Position numbers and translations under genes: made by a program
Notes under the pieces: model-generated
The model's input: the letters and a program-made list of their open reading frames with translations, nothing else
Databases searched by the model: none
What the model was told of the DNA's origin: nothing
Assembly: GCA_013200995.1 (NCBI GenBank)
Contig: CP053688.1
Coordinates: 3,472,001 to 3,536,000, forward strand
DNA length: 64,000 nt
Origin: Arthrobacter citreus
GTDB taxonomy: Bacteria > Bacillota > Bacilli > Bacillales > Bacillaceae_G
Direction of reading: 5' to 3'
In this document: positions 34,472-43,312 of the stretch, in pieces
How the letters are laid out: the number at the start of each line of letters is the position of its first letter
Position numbering within the stretch: position 1 is the first letter of the stretch

Positions 34472-35156
34472 ATGTTTCTCCCCTATCTTCAAGTCTTAAC
34501 ATTTCACCTTTTTCAAGAGATGTATTCTTTTTATTGAACTTTGAAATAGTCCCAAGTACTTGTATACCTAATAATAATTCAGTAGCTTCCTCTGATTTTA
34601 CTGTATCGTCTATAAAATCAAGTAAAAATATACATCCAACACCTGCAATAATTCCAACAATCAAACCAAGTATGGCCTTTTTCAAATAATCATTATTTGT
34701 TGGCTGATCATTTATTTGAGCATAGGAATAAATTTTTATATCTTTAAAACCTAAAATTCTCGGTATTTGTCTTTCAAACTCATCGGCAGTCCTATTTGCA
34801 ATTTGTGCTGCTAAACTAGGATCTGTATCAACGACCTTTACTTCTACAAGCGATGATCCTCCGACGCTTTCAGGTGTTATGCGCTTACTTAATTCATCTG
34901 AAGTAATATGTAATTTTAATTCACTCACGACATTATCTAATAAAGATGGCTCTTTTATCATAACTAAAAGGGTATTCATCATCTCAGGTGTTGTTGCATT
35001 TACAATTAGTTTAGAGGATGCTTCATATTGCGTCTTTGTAAAGTAATAGCTATAAACTCCCCCTATTGCAGAAAAAAAGATAGAAAAGATGACTGGTATC
35101 CAAATTCGTTTTTTTATAAGCTCAAATATCCTTTTTACACTTAACTCATTTTCCAT
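34434..35156 (-). CDS. epsA: Chain-length modulator EpsA (Wzz/CapA-like)
   Basis: 240 aa. Two membrane helices (about 19-40 and 165-185) flank an extracellular loop (YYFTKTQYEASSKLIVNAT... to NDQPTNNDYLKKA with the Pro-rich motif before helix 2). The cytoplasmic tail (about 186-240) activates EpsB. First gene of the eps operon. A SinR-type dyad lies 24-39 bases upstream of the start, suggesting SinR repression as in B. subtilis. Confidence 0.9.
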   Translation of the reverse strand: MENELSVKRIFELIKKRIWIPVIFSIFFSAIGGVYSYYFTKTQYEASSKLIVNATTPEMMNTLLVMIKEPSLLDNVVSELKLHITSDELSKRITPESVGGSSLVEVKVVDTDPSLAAQIANRTADEFERQIPRILGFKDIKIYSYAQINDQPTNNDYLKKAILGLIVGIIAGVGCIFLLDFIDDTVKSEEATELLLGIQVLGTISKFNKKNTSLEKGEMLRLEDRGETYGNNEQKAISLN

Positions 35157-35179
35157 ATATTCACCACTTTCGACTTTTT

Positions 35180-35195
35180 GTTCTTATTAAAGAAT
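35180..35195 (-). promoter_or_regulatory. SinR-type dyad upstream of epsA
   Basis: GTTCTTATTAAAGAAT, preceded by TTT as in the B. subtilis eps operator; one base off a perfect GTTCT-N6-AGAAC dyad. Located 24 bases before the epsA start on the minus strand. Confidence 0.62.
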
Positions 35196-35481
35196 GTAGT
35201 AGTAAAAATTTACCATTATTTAATGAAATTGGTTCATTATTCATATATAAACTTTATATATGTAAACATGATAATTCTTTATAACGAACTAGTCAATCAC
35301 CCCTATCTATAATTTTCTAAATTTTAAAAAATTTTACAAACATATAAGAAAATTTTACTTATCATTAATTAAGTCAACATTTAAATATATTAACAACTAT
35401 TTGATCTAATTCCACTTTTATAAGAAATACTACTTCAGTGAATTAAAAAATTCTAATACAAAGATATTAAAGAGGAAGCTA
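35196..35481. other. Divergent control region of epsA and the acyltransferase gene
   Basis: About 290 AT-rich bases between two SinR-type dyads. A symmetric TATATAAACTTTATATATG segment (35244-35262) lies in the middle. Neither promoter can be fixed with confidence. Confidence 0.4.
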
Positions 35482-35497
35482 GTTCTTAATAAAGAAT
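35482..35497 (+). promoter_or_regulatory. SinR-type dyad upstream of the acyltransferase gene
   Basis: GTTCTTAATAAAGAAT, the same half-sites and spacing as the dyad before epsA, 38 bases before the acyltransferase start. Suggests shared control of both divergent units. Confidence 0.6.
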
Positions 35498-35534
35498 ACA
35501 TTAGTGAAACCATTTGATTTTAGGGGAGATTAAG

Positions 35535-36698
35535 ATGAAAAACCGAATTGAACAATTAGACTCGATTCGTGGAATTGCGGCATTTTGTGTACTAGTTAGT
35601 CACGCAATTTCATTAATACCACTGGCAGTACCAATCGACAAAGCACTAAAGGCAACAGGCATAACCAATGCCCACGGCGCAGTAATGTTATTTTTTGTAT
35701 TAAGTGGATTTGTTTTATCAATACCTTTCTTGTCTGCTTATAAAGTAGATTATCCTTCATTTCTCATTAAAAGATTATTTAGAATTTATCTACCATACGT
35801 TGTATCGATAACATTAGCGATTATTCTATCTCAAATATTTTTAGCAAAGAAAATCGGAAATATAAGTGGCTACATTGATAGCCAGTGGAAATCTCCTCTA
35901 ACTAGCAAATTAATAGTCGAACATATCTACTTAGTTGGAAATATACATGCTGATGCATTTAATGGCGTAATTTGGACATTAATTCATGAACTAAGAATAG
36001 CATTAATTTTTCCATTTATCGTTTTACTAGTTAAACGGATCAATTGGAAACTAAGTATATTAATCTGTTTTGCATTGACTAGCTTGAAGGCACTAGACAT
36101 TGTATTTAAGATTGAAAAATCGAATGGATTCCATATTTCATACATTGATACTCTATCTTATATTTCTATATTTATTTTAGGAGTAATATTAGCAAAGCAT
36201 CGAGTTGAGCTTGTTAACTACTTCCAAAAACTAAAACTCAAGTATAAAATTTTGTTCTTCATATTCTCTATTTTACTATTCAATTTTTCTGGTCTAGCTA
36301 TATATGATATATATGAGGTAACTAAGTTGCACCCATTTACAGAGTTTTCCTTAATCATCCAAGAATACGGTATGGGATTAGGAGCTGTAGGACTTTTTAT
36401 CGTAGCAATAGGGTCAACAAAAGCTGTAAAAATATTAATGTACAAACCGATTCACTTTATAGGAAAAATTTCATTCAGTCTATACTTATATCATCCAATT
36501 GTTTTATTAAGCTTCGTGCATCTATTTTATTACATTTTACCTTTATGGGTTATTTTTTTACTGACAATCGCTTTTTCAATCCTAATAGCTTATATTGCTT
36601 GGAAGTTCGTTGAAGTTCCATGCATGCAATTAGGTAGAAAATTAGTTAACCAAAGAAGAACAATTCAACCACACAAAATAATGACAGAAAATCATTAA
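35535..36698 (+). CDS. Acyltransferase 3 family membrane protein
   Basis: 387 aa from ATG at 35535 (GGGGAG 6 bases upstream). About ten membrane helices. Family signature: EQLDSIRGIAAFCVLVSHA with the conserved Arg and His, FFVLSGFVLS, LIKRLFRIYLPY, and SFSLYLYHPIV. OafA/YrhL-type enzymes O-acetylate or succinylate surface polysaccharides. Divergent from epsA with a SinR-type dyad, so it likely decorates the exopolysaccharide; B. subtilis eps has EpsH/EpsO-type modification genes but not this arrangement. Confidence 0.85.
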   Translation: MKNRIEQLDSIRGIAAFCVLVSHAISLIPLAVPIDKALKATGITNAHGAVMLFFVLSGFVLSIPFLSAYKVDYPSFLIKRLFRIYLPYVVSITLAIILSQIFLAKKIGNISGYIDSQWKSPLTSKLIVEHIYLVGNIHADAFNGVIWTLIHELRIALIFPFIVLLVKRINWKLSILICFALTSLKALDIVFKIEKSNGFHISYIDTLSYISIFILGVILAKHRVELVNYFQKLKLKYKILFFIFSILLFNFSGLAIYDIYEVTKLHPFTEFSLIIQEYGMGLGAVGLFIVAIGSTKAVKILMYKPIHFIGKISFSLYLYHPIVLLSFVHLFYYILPLWVIFLLTIAFSILIAYIAWKFVEVPCMQLGRKLVNQRRTIQPHKIMTENH

Positions 36699-36719
36699 CA
36701 AATTATATTACTATTCAAA

Positions 36720-36777
36720 AACAAAAGGACTGTCCTAAAAGTCAAGATAACTGACAATGGGAGGTCCCTTTTTTTAA
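36720..36777 (+). terminator. Terminator after acyltransferase gene
   Basis: AAAAGGACTGTC and GAC-GGTCCCTTTT arms with a T7 run downstream. The stem is imperfect. Confidence 0.65.
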
Positions 36778-36927
36778 GTTGATACATATCTGTTATTATA
36801 TAGATTATTGGAAGACTAACAGCTTTTTTACTTACTATTGATATATTACTAAAGGTTGAAAAGGGACTTTTTTTAATGCTACATATTCTTATAAAAAAGC
36901 GGATGCCCCATTTTTGGAACACACACT

Positions 36928-37476
36928 TTAATCCCTCTTGTTATTAATTAGCTTTATCCCGTATGATATAAGGATTAAACCTAGAATAGTAAGCAATAAA
37001 TAGATGCTAAAGCGTTTATGAATTTCTTTATAAATATATCCTACTAATGGAAGTTTAACACCGCTATATACTGCAACAATACTACCTCTTTCTATGATCC
37101 AAGGGTCTTGAATCTCGTTTGCATCTCCTTTAGTTCGGTAGACTAATTCACCATCTTCATTTATGACCTCGTTTATTCGATGTGTAACGAGGGTTTCTTC
37201 ATTATATGGCATTTTGAAAGTAATAATATCTCCTGTACTAAGCTTAGTTTCACTTGTCATATCTTTTACAATTATTACTGAACCTGTTGGAAGCGTTGGC
37301 TCCATTGAACCAGATAACACATAGTAAACTTGATGGCCAAAAAATGTTGGAGGTTTCCCTTCTAACTTACCTTGTATTATTTTATAACCTAAAGTTAGTA
37401 GTATGATAACTAGTAGAATATTTATAAACCTACCAAATACTCTCATCATCCTTCTTCTTTCTAACAAAGCTAGCAC
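36928..37476 (-). CDS. sipW: ER-type signal peptidase SipW
   Basis: 182 aa, GTG start with AAAAGG upstream (an internal ATG at codon 10 or 11 is possible). N-terminal membrane helix (about 15-35), catalytic SGSMEPTLPTGS with Ser57, VTHRI with His99 in place of the Lys of ordinary signal peptidases, KGDANEIQDPWII, and a C-terminal membrane helix. SipW processes TasA and TapA in B. subtilis. It lies downstream of the TasA/CalY-like gene on the same strand, separated by 210 bases. Confidence 0.88.
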   Translation of the reverse strand: MLALLERRRMMRVFGRFINILLVIILLTLGYKIIQGKLEGKPPTFFGHQVYYVLSGSMEPTLPTGSVIIVKDMTSETKLSTGDIITFKMPYNEETLVTHRINEVINEDGELVYRTKGDANEIQDPWIIERGSIVAVYSGVKLPLVGYIYKEIHKRFSIYLLLTILGLILISYGIKLINNKRD

Positions 37477-37686
37477 TCTAAATGCAAGCCTTTTTACATA
37501 ATCACTTCCTGTCCTACTATCCTATGCTATAACTATTAACTTGGTCCCTACTCAATAAAAATAGACTTCTAAATTAATGTGAAAAGAGCCAGATTTTTTC
37601 GAAAAACTCTTGTAACCAGCTAGAAATCAATCATTTGGGACTTTGTCTAGCGCTTAGTTAAACCTAGTTTAGTCAAACTATTTTTA

Positions 37687-38259
37687 TTACTCTATCCTAT
37701 ATGAAATATCTAAAATAATTCTCATTGCCTTATTATTACTACTAAACGTCCCTATGTTTTTTCTATACTCCCCTTTAAGAACCAACTCTCGTTTTTGCCC
37801 TTTAACTAAGCCATCTAGTTGGAAGGGATACCTTGAAAATTCAACTAAAGAAATTTTCCCATCTTTATTAAAATCCAAACCGAGAAGTTTTAGTGACTGT
37901 AGCGTATAAAGCCGGTCACCAAATTGAATTGTCTGGATACAAATATATTGACCTTCCTTACGACCATTTTTTTGTCTAAGTAGACTTTGCAAAGTAATCC
38001 TAGTTATATCTTTATTTCCTGTATTCTTTAAGCTATGTTTAATTTCAACCGGTATACCATTCTTCTCATGCTGCTTTAAATAAATTAAGTCGGTTGTCTT
38101 TTTCATTTTTTTGTTTGATAAATCTAACTGAATAGTTGTGTAAGGATCTGTACTAACAGTGGTCGAAAATTTAAAGTAGACTAGTGAACTTGCTAATAAT
38201 ACTAATAGTCCAGAAATAACAAAAAATAATCCTAATTGTTTTTGTTTTTTGTACCCCAT
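37687..38259 (-). CDS. TasA/CalY (camelysin)-like exported protein
   Basis: 190 aa. KKQKQLGLFFVISGLLVLLASSLVYFKFSTTVS is a SipW-type signal segment, followed by TTIQLDLSN and VEIKHSLKNTGNKDITRITLQSL, the TasA/camelysin pattern (mature TLDLS start and the LKNTGSLDI strand). A segment LLGLDFNKDGKISLVEF looks like an EF-hand or dockerin-type Ca site. Shorter than TasA (261 aa). It may be a matrix fibre protein or TapA-like assembly factor processed by SipW next door. Assignment to a subfamily is uncertain. Confidence 0.65.
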   Translation of the reverse strand: MGYKKQKQLGLFFVISGLLVLLASSLVYFKFSTTVSTDPYTTIQLDLSNKKMKKTTDLIYLKQHEKNGIPVEIKHSLKNTGNKDITRITLQSLLRQKNGRKEGQYICIQTIQFGDRLYTLQSLKLLGLDFNKDGKISLVEFSRYPFQLDGLVKGQKRELVLKGEYRKNIGTFSSNNKAMRIILDISYRIE

Positions 38260-38499
38260 TTTCTCACACCTTACCGATTTAATCTCACCAATACGTTCAC
38301 TATTAATTTATTAACCAATATTTATTATATGTATAAGAAAATGGAAATTAATTAGAAATTGTTAGTACTTTGCTACTCTCAACAGACTAATATATTGATT
38401 TTAAATGAAATTTAAATAAAGCTAGTATGAAGAATTTTATTATATTTAGGCTATTTAAGGGGAATCTACCTTTATCCTATATTGAAAGGAAGTTACTAA

Positions 38500-38862
38500 A
38501 TGGAACAAACGCTTTATGAAAAATACGGTGGAGAAGAAACAGTTGGAAAAGTAGTAGATTACTTTTATGATGAGCTAGTCCTTAAAGATGAAACAGTTAA
38601 TCACTTCTTTGCAAATACGGATATGGATAAACAACGTCGGCACCAGACAAAATTTATTAGCTTTGCTTTAGGTGGTCCTAACCAGTATACTGGTAAATCC
38701 ATGTCAAAAGCCCATGAAGGAATGAATATCCAGCCTAATCATTTTAACGCAATTGCTACTCATCTTCATGACGCACTGGCGCATTTTGGAGTTAGTGAGT
38801 CAGACATTGATCAAGCCTTAACGAAGGTCGAATCACTAAGAGACGATATTCAATACAAATAA
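38500..38862 (+). CDS. Group I truncated haemoglobin
   Basis: 120 aa. LYEKYGGEETVGKVVDYFYDELVLKD and FFANTDMDKQRRHQTKFISFALGGP, then SMSKAHEGMNIQPNHF with the proximal His, are the standard landmarks of trHbN (GlbN). The short length and the GG motifs fit the 2-over-2 globin fold. Bind O2 or NO; role in oxygen or NO handling. Single gene with GGAAG ribosome site and its own terminator. Confidence 0.92.
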   Translation: MEQTLYEKYGGEETVGKVVDYFYDELVLKDETVNHFFANTDMDKQRRHQTKFISFALGGPNQYTGKSMSKAHEGMNIQPNHFNAIATHLHDALAHFGVSESDIDQALTKVESLRDDIQYK

Positions 38863-38872
38863 TGTCTCATTA

Positions 38873-38907
38873 GAAAAGCTACTACCGCAATAGGTAGTAG
38901 CTTTTTA
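38873..38907. terminator. Bidirectional terminator
   Basis: AAAAGCTACTACC and GGTAGTAGCTTTTT form a 13-bp stem with a 6-base loop between convergent genes. Confidence 0.88.
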
Positions 38908-38914
38908 TGTTTCT

Positions 38915-39835
38915 CTATTTCCAAAATGTACTTTCAAACTCAACTAAGTCATGGTAAGGATATAATGGTTTTAGCAATCTTGCTTTTGTCCATAAATCTG
39001 TCGTTTTTTCTAATGCTTCTAAAGAAGACTTATAGTTCTCATCAACCGTAATATATTTTACGTTACCTAGTTGCTGAAGTGAGTATCCGGTGATTTGTTT
39101 AAAGAAGGTTTTACTTGCATAGTCTAATGGGTCACCTTTTACGATATAATTTGTAAATAACGGTTTATAAGATTTTTGGATTTTTTGTGTTTTCGCTTGA
39201 AGTTTTTTCGAACCATCATCTAATAATACACCTAATGAGTTAAATGTAACGCCCTGTACAAATAGATGATTTTTCAATTGTTTATCGTGATTCAGCTGAT
39301 ATCCTACATATTGAGCTAAATAGCCTCCGAATGAATGGCCAGTAACATACACGCTTGCATGATTATTCTCTTTTTTATTTAAAATTGATTTTACCCAATC
39401 ATATGCTTGTAATGCTTGATCATCCACAGCTACAGGCGAGCCATTTTCTGGAGATTCAAATCCAACTAATCGTTGATAAATATCCTGCAAATTAATTTTC
39501 TTTATTCCACTAAATGCGAATAGTAAACTATTATTTTTATTGTTCTTTAATGCAATTGCAGAAAAACCGATATTACCTGAGGTCATAGAAACTAATCTAT
39601 AATCACTCAAACTTTTATGAATTTGAGTTAATAAGGGATCGACTATACCTTTATGTTCTTTTAAGCTTTTACCTACGTCTTTACTTAGAAATGCTTCATA
39701 AGAAAGTTCAGACGCCGCCAGTAATACCCCGTCAGGAAGTTTTTCCAGCTCTCTTTGTTCTTGTTGACTACAACCGCTAGTCGTTGAAAAAAATGTGAGT
39801 ACTATTACGATAAAAATAACTACACGAAAATTCAT
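38915..39835 (-). CDS. Lipase-like alpha/beta-hydrolase lipoprotein
   Basis: 306 aa from ATG at 39835, with GGGAGG 6 bases upstream; a longer frame lacks a ribosome site. Lipoprotein signal peptide (FIVIVLTFFSTTSGC) with Cys at about 22. Then a class-3 lipase-like fold with nucleophile elbow VTGHSFGGYLAQYVG and late Asp/His candidates (KGDPLDYA, YPYHDL). Probably a membrane-anchored extracellular esterase; substrate unknown. No operon partner. Confidence 0.75.
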   Translation of the reverse strand: MNFRVVIFIVIVLTFFSTTSGCSQQEQRELEKLPDGVLLAASELSYEAFLSKDVGKSLKEHKGIVDPLLTQIHKSLSDYRLVSMTSGNIGFSAIALKNNKNNSLLFAFSGIKKINLQDIYQRLVGFESPENGSPVAVDDQALQAYDWVKSILNKKENNHASVYVTGHSFGGYLAQYVGYQLNHDKQLKNHLFVQGVTFNSLGVLLDDGSKKLQAKTQKIQKSYKPLFTNYIVKGDPLDYASKTFFKQITGYSLQQLGNVKYITVDENYKSSLEALEKTTDLWTKARLLKPLYPYHDLVEFESTFWK

Positions 39836-40033
39836 AAGTAACCTCCCATCGGCTTTCTCTCTCTCCATATTATGTCCACTACCATATGACATGTTCATCT
39901 TTTTCCCAAAAAAACAAAAAAATATACAAAAAAATTATTGACAAAAATATTTTGCAGATGTTATTATATTAATTTTGATATTTGATTTATTAATGATATA
40001 CTTATGTTATTAGAATTTTCGGAGGTGGGTACA

Positions 40034-40510
40034 TTGTTCAAAATTGGCGATCAAATTATTTACCCTATGCAGGGAGCTGCAGTAATTGATTCCATCGAAG
40101 AGAAAGTTATACAAGGTGTAACACAACAGTACTACATAATTAACATTCCATCCAGCAATTTAAAGCTGATGGTCCCTCAAGGGAATGTGTCAAATACGAA
40201 AATTCGTTTAGTTGAAGACCACAAATATTTAGAAAATGTATTAGATGACTTTACAAATGGTCTTCCCGATGAATCCTTATCATGGAAACAAAAATATGAC
40301 TTAAATATGAAAAAACTAAAGTCTGGCGAATTACTCGCAGGAGCTCAAGTTGTACGTGATCTAACACTTCAAAGTAAGGAGAAGCCTTTAAATCCAAGCG
40401 AAAGAGAAATGTTAGATACTGCAAAACGAATGTTTGTTGGTGAACTTAGCTTAATTAAAGGAATTTCCCAACTAGAAGCAACCGAATTAATTGATTCTGC
40501 ATTAAAATAA
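40034..40510 (+). CDS. CarD/CdnL-type transcription factor (YdeB-like)
   Basis: 158 aa from TTG at 40034, chosen because GGAGGTG lies 6 bases upstream and the family starts MFKIGDQIIYPMQGA. N-terminal Tudor-like RNA-polymerase-binding domain (about 1-60), helical C-terminal domain (about 70-158: SWKQKYDLNMKKLKSGELLAGAQVVRDL). CarD proteins bind the polymerase beta subunit at promoters. Followed by a terminator. Confidence 0.87.
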   Translation: MFKIGDQIIYPMQGAAVIDSIEEKVIQGVTQQYYIINIPSSNLKLMVPQGNVSNTKIRLVEDHKYLENVLDDFTNGLPDESLSWKQKYDLNMKKLKSGELLAGAQVVRDLTLQSKEKPLNPSEREMLDTAKRMFVGELSLIKGISQLEATELIDSALK

Positions 40511-40521
40511 GATATATGTAA

Positions 40522-40553
40522 GAAAAAGAGCTTAACTGAGCTCTTTTTTTTTG
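40522..40553 (+). terminator. Terminator after carD-like gene
   Basis: AAAAAGAGCT and GAGCTCTTTTT arms with a short loop and a long T-run. Confidence 0.85.
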
Positions 40554-40690
40554 CGTAATTTTAGGAAATTAGAAAAATAATTTTTACTATGAAGATTTAG
40601 TTTGTACATATTTATTGCAGAGACCGTGATTTTATCGCAACTGGGCCAATATATTTGAGGTCCCAGCAAATTCCATTCTTCATACAAAAC

Positions 40691-40722
40691 AAAAAGACTG
40701 CTAACAATAATGTTAGCAGTCC
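40691..40722 (-). terminator. Terminator of the cold-shock gene
   Basis: GACTGCTAAC and GTTAGCAGTC with a 6-base loop, followed on the minus strand by TTTTTGTTTTG. Confidence 0.85.
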
Positions 40723-40745
40723 TTCATTTCACACAAAAGTGAAAA

Positions 40746-40946
40746 TTATAATTTAACTACGTTTTCAGCTTGAGCGCCACGGTTACCTTGAGTGATCTCA
40801 AAGCTTACTTTTTGGCCTTCTTCAAGTGATTTGAAACCGTCGCCTTGGATAGCTGAGAAATGTACGAATACATCGTCTCCACCTTCAACTGCGATGAATC
40901 CGAAACCTTTTTCTGCGTTAAACCATTTAACTGTACCTGTGTTCAT
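40746..40946 (-). CDS. Cold-shock protein (CspA/CspB family)
   Basis: 66 aa from ATG at 40946 with GGAGG 8 bases upstream. Single OB-fold with RNP1 KGFGFI and RNP2 VFVHF, and the ending [14 protein letters not shown]/ssDNA chaperone that melts secondary structure at low temperature or in growth. A leader of over 100 bases follows the likely promoter, as usual for csp genes. Which paralogue (B, C or D) is not clear. Confidence 0.95.
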   Translation of the reverse strand: MNTGTVKWFNAEKGFGFIAVEGGDDVFVHFSAIQGDGFKSLEEGQKVSFEITQGNRGAQAENVVKL

Positions 40947-41173
40947 TGTACGAACCTCCATATATACCTGTTTTTTTACACTTAATGAGTATTGTTAAGA
41001 AAAAATACACACATTAGAACAGGATGAAAATTCGTCCCTTATAACACATGAATTGAATTAACCAATTTCTTATTAAGTATGTCCCTATCGTAACACAAAA
41101 TGAAATGAAAAACAAATTGTGCACGAAGAATAATTAAAATTAGTCGATTAAATTTAATTATTACGTTAATTTT

Positions 41174-43213
41174 TTACTTTTCGTTGGCTAAAATTAGTCC
41201 TACTGGTAAGTTTTTCTTCATAATACTACTAAAGTAACTATTTGGAACTGGTTTGTTTCCTACATAAGGAGAAATTTCAATTGTAAATCCTGGTCGCTTT
41301 TTAGCAGTAACATACCAGTCTTTATATCCTCCGCCTCCTCCTTTTGCGGGAGCAACCAAACTATATCCTGTTTGTTTTGATAATTTTGTAGCAATAGCTT
41401 TGTCTCTAGTAAATTGACTTCCTGTTTGATTATAATGCCAGAAAATAATATTTCCAGATGAGTGATATGCAACAGTATTTTTGAATGAATGTTTATTGGT
41501 GAAATCATATAAAGCTTTTGCTTCTGGTTCACTTAAAGCTTTTGTACCTTTATAGTTATCTGGGCCAGGCTTTGATTTATTACCAGGAATCGTACTCCAT
41601 CCTGCTGGATATTGACGATTTAAATCCACGCCGCGTACATTCGCTTTCCAAGCTGTAAAATTTTTACTTCCTTTATTCAATTTAATAACTTGACTCGGAT
41701 TTTTTGCACTGCTAGCACCTTTTTGTACAAGCATTACACCATCAGGATTAACCATTGGTACAAAATAGATTGACGTTTGTGATAGTGTCTTTCTAACATC
41801 AAAGCCACTTATTTTCGTATTTTTCTCATATGCAATAGCATATTGATCAAGCATTTCCATAATAACATTTGTCGTCATGTGCTCACGCGCGTGGTGCGAA
41901 CCGTTAATACTAATTTCTGATTTCCCAGTCCCTAATTTAAAGGCATATAAATTTCTACCATCTACTGATTTTCCAATTATTTCTACTTTCGTAAAACTAG
42001 GATACCAAGCATTTAACTCTTGTAAGTCCGCAGTTAATTTATCATATGAATAATTACCATTTGGATCAACATAATTATTAGTCTTCAGTGAAAGATCAGC
42101 TTGTGGAATTAGTCCCTTAATTCCCCCGATTTTTACAACATAATAAGACGAATAGATTGAATCAATTACTAACTTCTGCTTGGCAGGAACGTTAACCATC
42201 GTTGTTTTTGAAGTATTTGGGAAAACAACTTTAGTATTTCGCACTGCTACACTCGCTTTAATTTTAACAGGTTTAGTAACAATATTAGTTACTGGCATTT
42301 TATCTTTTGTTAAAGGCAGTGTATTATTTTTATCGATATAAGCAGTTTGATTAGAATATTGAATCATTAAATTTTGACCCTTTTCGCCACTTTTACTAAA
42401 AACTGTATTTGCTTTTACTGTTCCTCTATTCACTAATTTTCCATTTTCATTTAATAATAGAGGCGTATCCTTAGTGACTTTAAAAACTGTCGCCGTAGGG
42501 TTAACTTCCCAAGGAGTTGCATCTCGGACTGCACTTTTCAAAATAGTACCAGCGTTTTCTTTATAAGTAACATAGTAAAGATCATTCTCTTCTTTATCTA
42601 CTTTTAGCTTTACATTTGCTGGAATTGTTATAGTAGTTGTACTGCTTGTTGGTGCATCGGCTGTTTTGACTGTTGTTCCGCTGGATGTTCCGCCGGTCGT
42701 TCCTCCAGTTGTTCCACTAGTTGTCCCATCGGTTGTTCCGCCAGTTGTTTCACCAGTTGTTTCACCAGTTGTTCCGCCAGTTGTTCCGCCAGTTGTTTCA
42801 CCAGTTGTTCCGCCAGTTGTTCCGCTAGTTGTTTCACCGGTTGTTCCGCCAGTTGTTCCGCCAGTTGTTCCGCCGGTTGTTCCGCCAGTTGTTCCACCAG
42901 TTGCTCCACCGGTTGTGCCGCCAGTTGTTTCACCAGTTGTTCCACCGGTTGTTCCGTCAGTTGTTCCACCGGTTGTTCCGTCAATTGTTTCACCAGTTGT
43001 TCCGCCGGTTGTTTCAACGGTTGCTCCGTCAGTTGTTCCACCGGTTGTCCTACCAGTTTCAGTATTCTGAATCGTCAAGTTTGTAGGTCCAAGCGTTACA
43101 ACCCATTTTTCCGTTTTTGCTTGTGTTGTTGATTCTGCAAATACATCTTTAAACATACTAAAAATAAGTACTAAAACAATTAAACTAGTAAAACCTTTTT
43201 TCAAACTCTTCAC
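41174..43213 (-). CDS. Secreted M14 zinc carboxypeptidase with Thr/Gly repeat tract
   Basis: 679 aa. Signal peptide (1-26). Residues about 54-185 are nearly pure TTGG, TTGE and TTDG repeats. Residues 200-375 form two SH3b-like domains (about 70 each). Then an M14 peptidase: YSYDKLTADLQELNAWYPS, zinc ligands in NGSHHAREH, VNPDG, VDLNRQYP, AYHSSG with the third ligand, and FTIEISPY with the catalytic Glu. Probably cleaves C-terminal residues of peptides or of peptidoglycan stems outside the cell. The repeat tract is a likely cell-wall spanning or variable-length linker. Confidence 0.9.
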   Translation of the reverse strand: MKSLKKGFTSLIVLVLIFSMFKDVFAESTTQAKTEKWVVTLGPTNLTIQNTETGRTTGGTTDGATVETTGGTTGETIDGTTGGTTDGTTGGTTGETTGGTTGGATGGTTGGTTGGTTGGTTGGTTGETTSGTTGGTTGETTGGTTGGTTGETTGETTGGTTDGTTSGTTGGTTGGTSSGTTVKTADAPTSSTTTITIPANVKLKVDKEENDLYYVTYKENAGTILKSAVRDATPWEVNPTATVFKVTKDTPLLLNENGKLVNRGTVKANTVFSKSGEKGQNLMIQYSNQTAYIDKNNTLPLTKDKMPVTNIVTKPVKIKASVAVRNTKVVFPNTSKTTMVNVPAKQKLVIDSIYSSYYVVKIGGIKGLIPQADLSLKTNNYVDPNGNYSYDKLTADLQELNAWYPSFTKVEIIGKSVDGRNLYAFKLGTGKSEISINGSHHAREHMTTNVIMEMLDQYAIAYEKNTKISGFDVRKTLSQTSIYFVPMVNPDGVMLVQKGASSAKNPSQVIKLNKGSKNFTAWKANVRGVDLNRQYPAGWSTIPGNKSKPGPDNYKGTKALSEPEAKALYDFTNKHSFKNTVAYHSSGNIIFWHYNQTGSQFTRDKAIATKLSKQTGYSLVAPAKGGGGGYKDWYVTAKKRPGFTIEISPYVGNKPVPNSYFSSIMKKNLPVGLILANEK
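42660..43050. repeat. Coding minisatellite in the M14 gene
   Basis: Tandem 12-base units, on the plus strand of the type GTTCCGCCAGTT or GTTTCACCAGTT, about 32 copies with small variation, encoding TTGG/TTGE. Because 12 is a multiple of 3, copy changes stay in frame. Open frames on all other frames here are side products of the repeat. Confidence 0.9.
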
Positions 43214-43289
43214 CTCTCCAGATCAATAAAAACAATTGTATATATGTAAATAATTGTTTTCATACTATTAAAAATTCTTACAACATAAG

Positions 43290-43312
43290 AAAAGCCCCCT
43301 GTTACGGGGGCA
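43290..43312 (-). terminator. Isolated GC-rich hairpin
   Basis: GCCCCC-TGTTA-CGGGGGC; on the minus strand followed by TTTTCTTATG. No clear gene ends here, so it may end a short transcript or act in the leader of the M14 gene. Confidence 0.5.

Noticed and set aside
36695..36922. Minus-strand frame of 75 codons and a possible IS end (GGACTGTCCTAAAAGTC)
   Set aside because: The GGACTGTCC part is one arm of a terminator hairpin; no transposase or matching inverted end was found.
42628..43086. Open frames antiparallel and shifted to the M14 gene
   Set aside because: A 12-base repeat keeps every frame open; only the frame with signal peptide and M14 domain is sensible.
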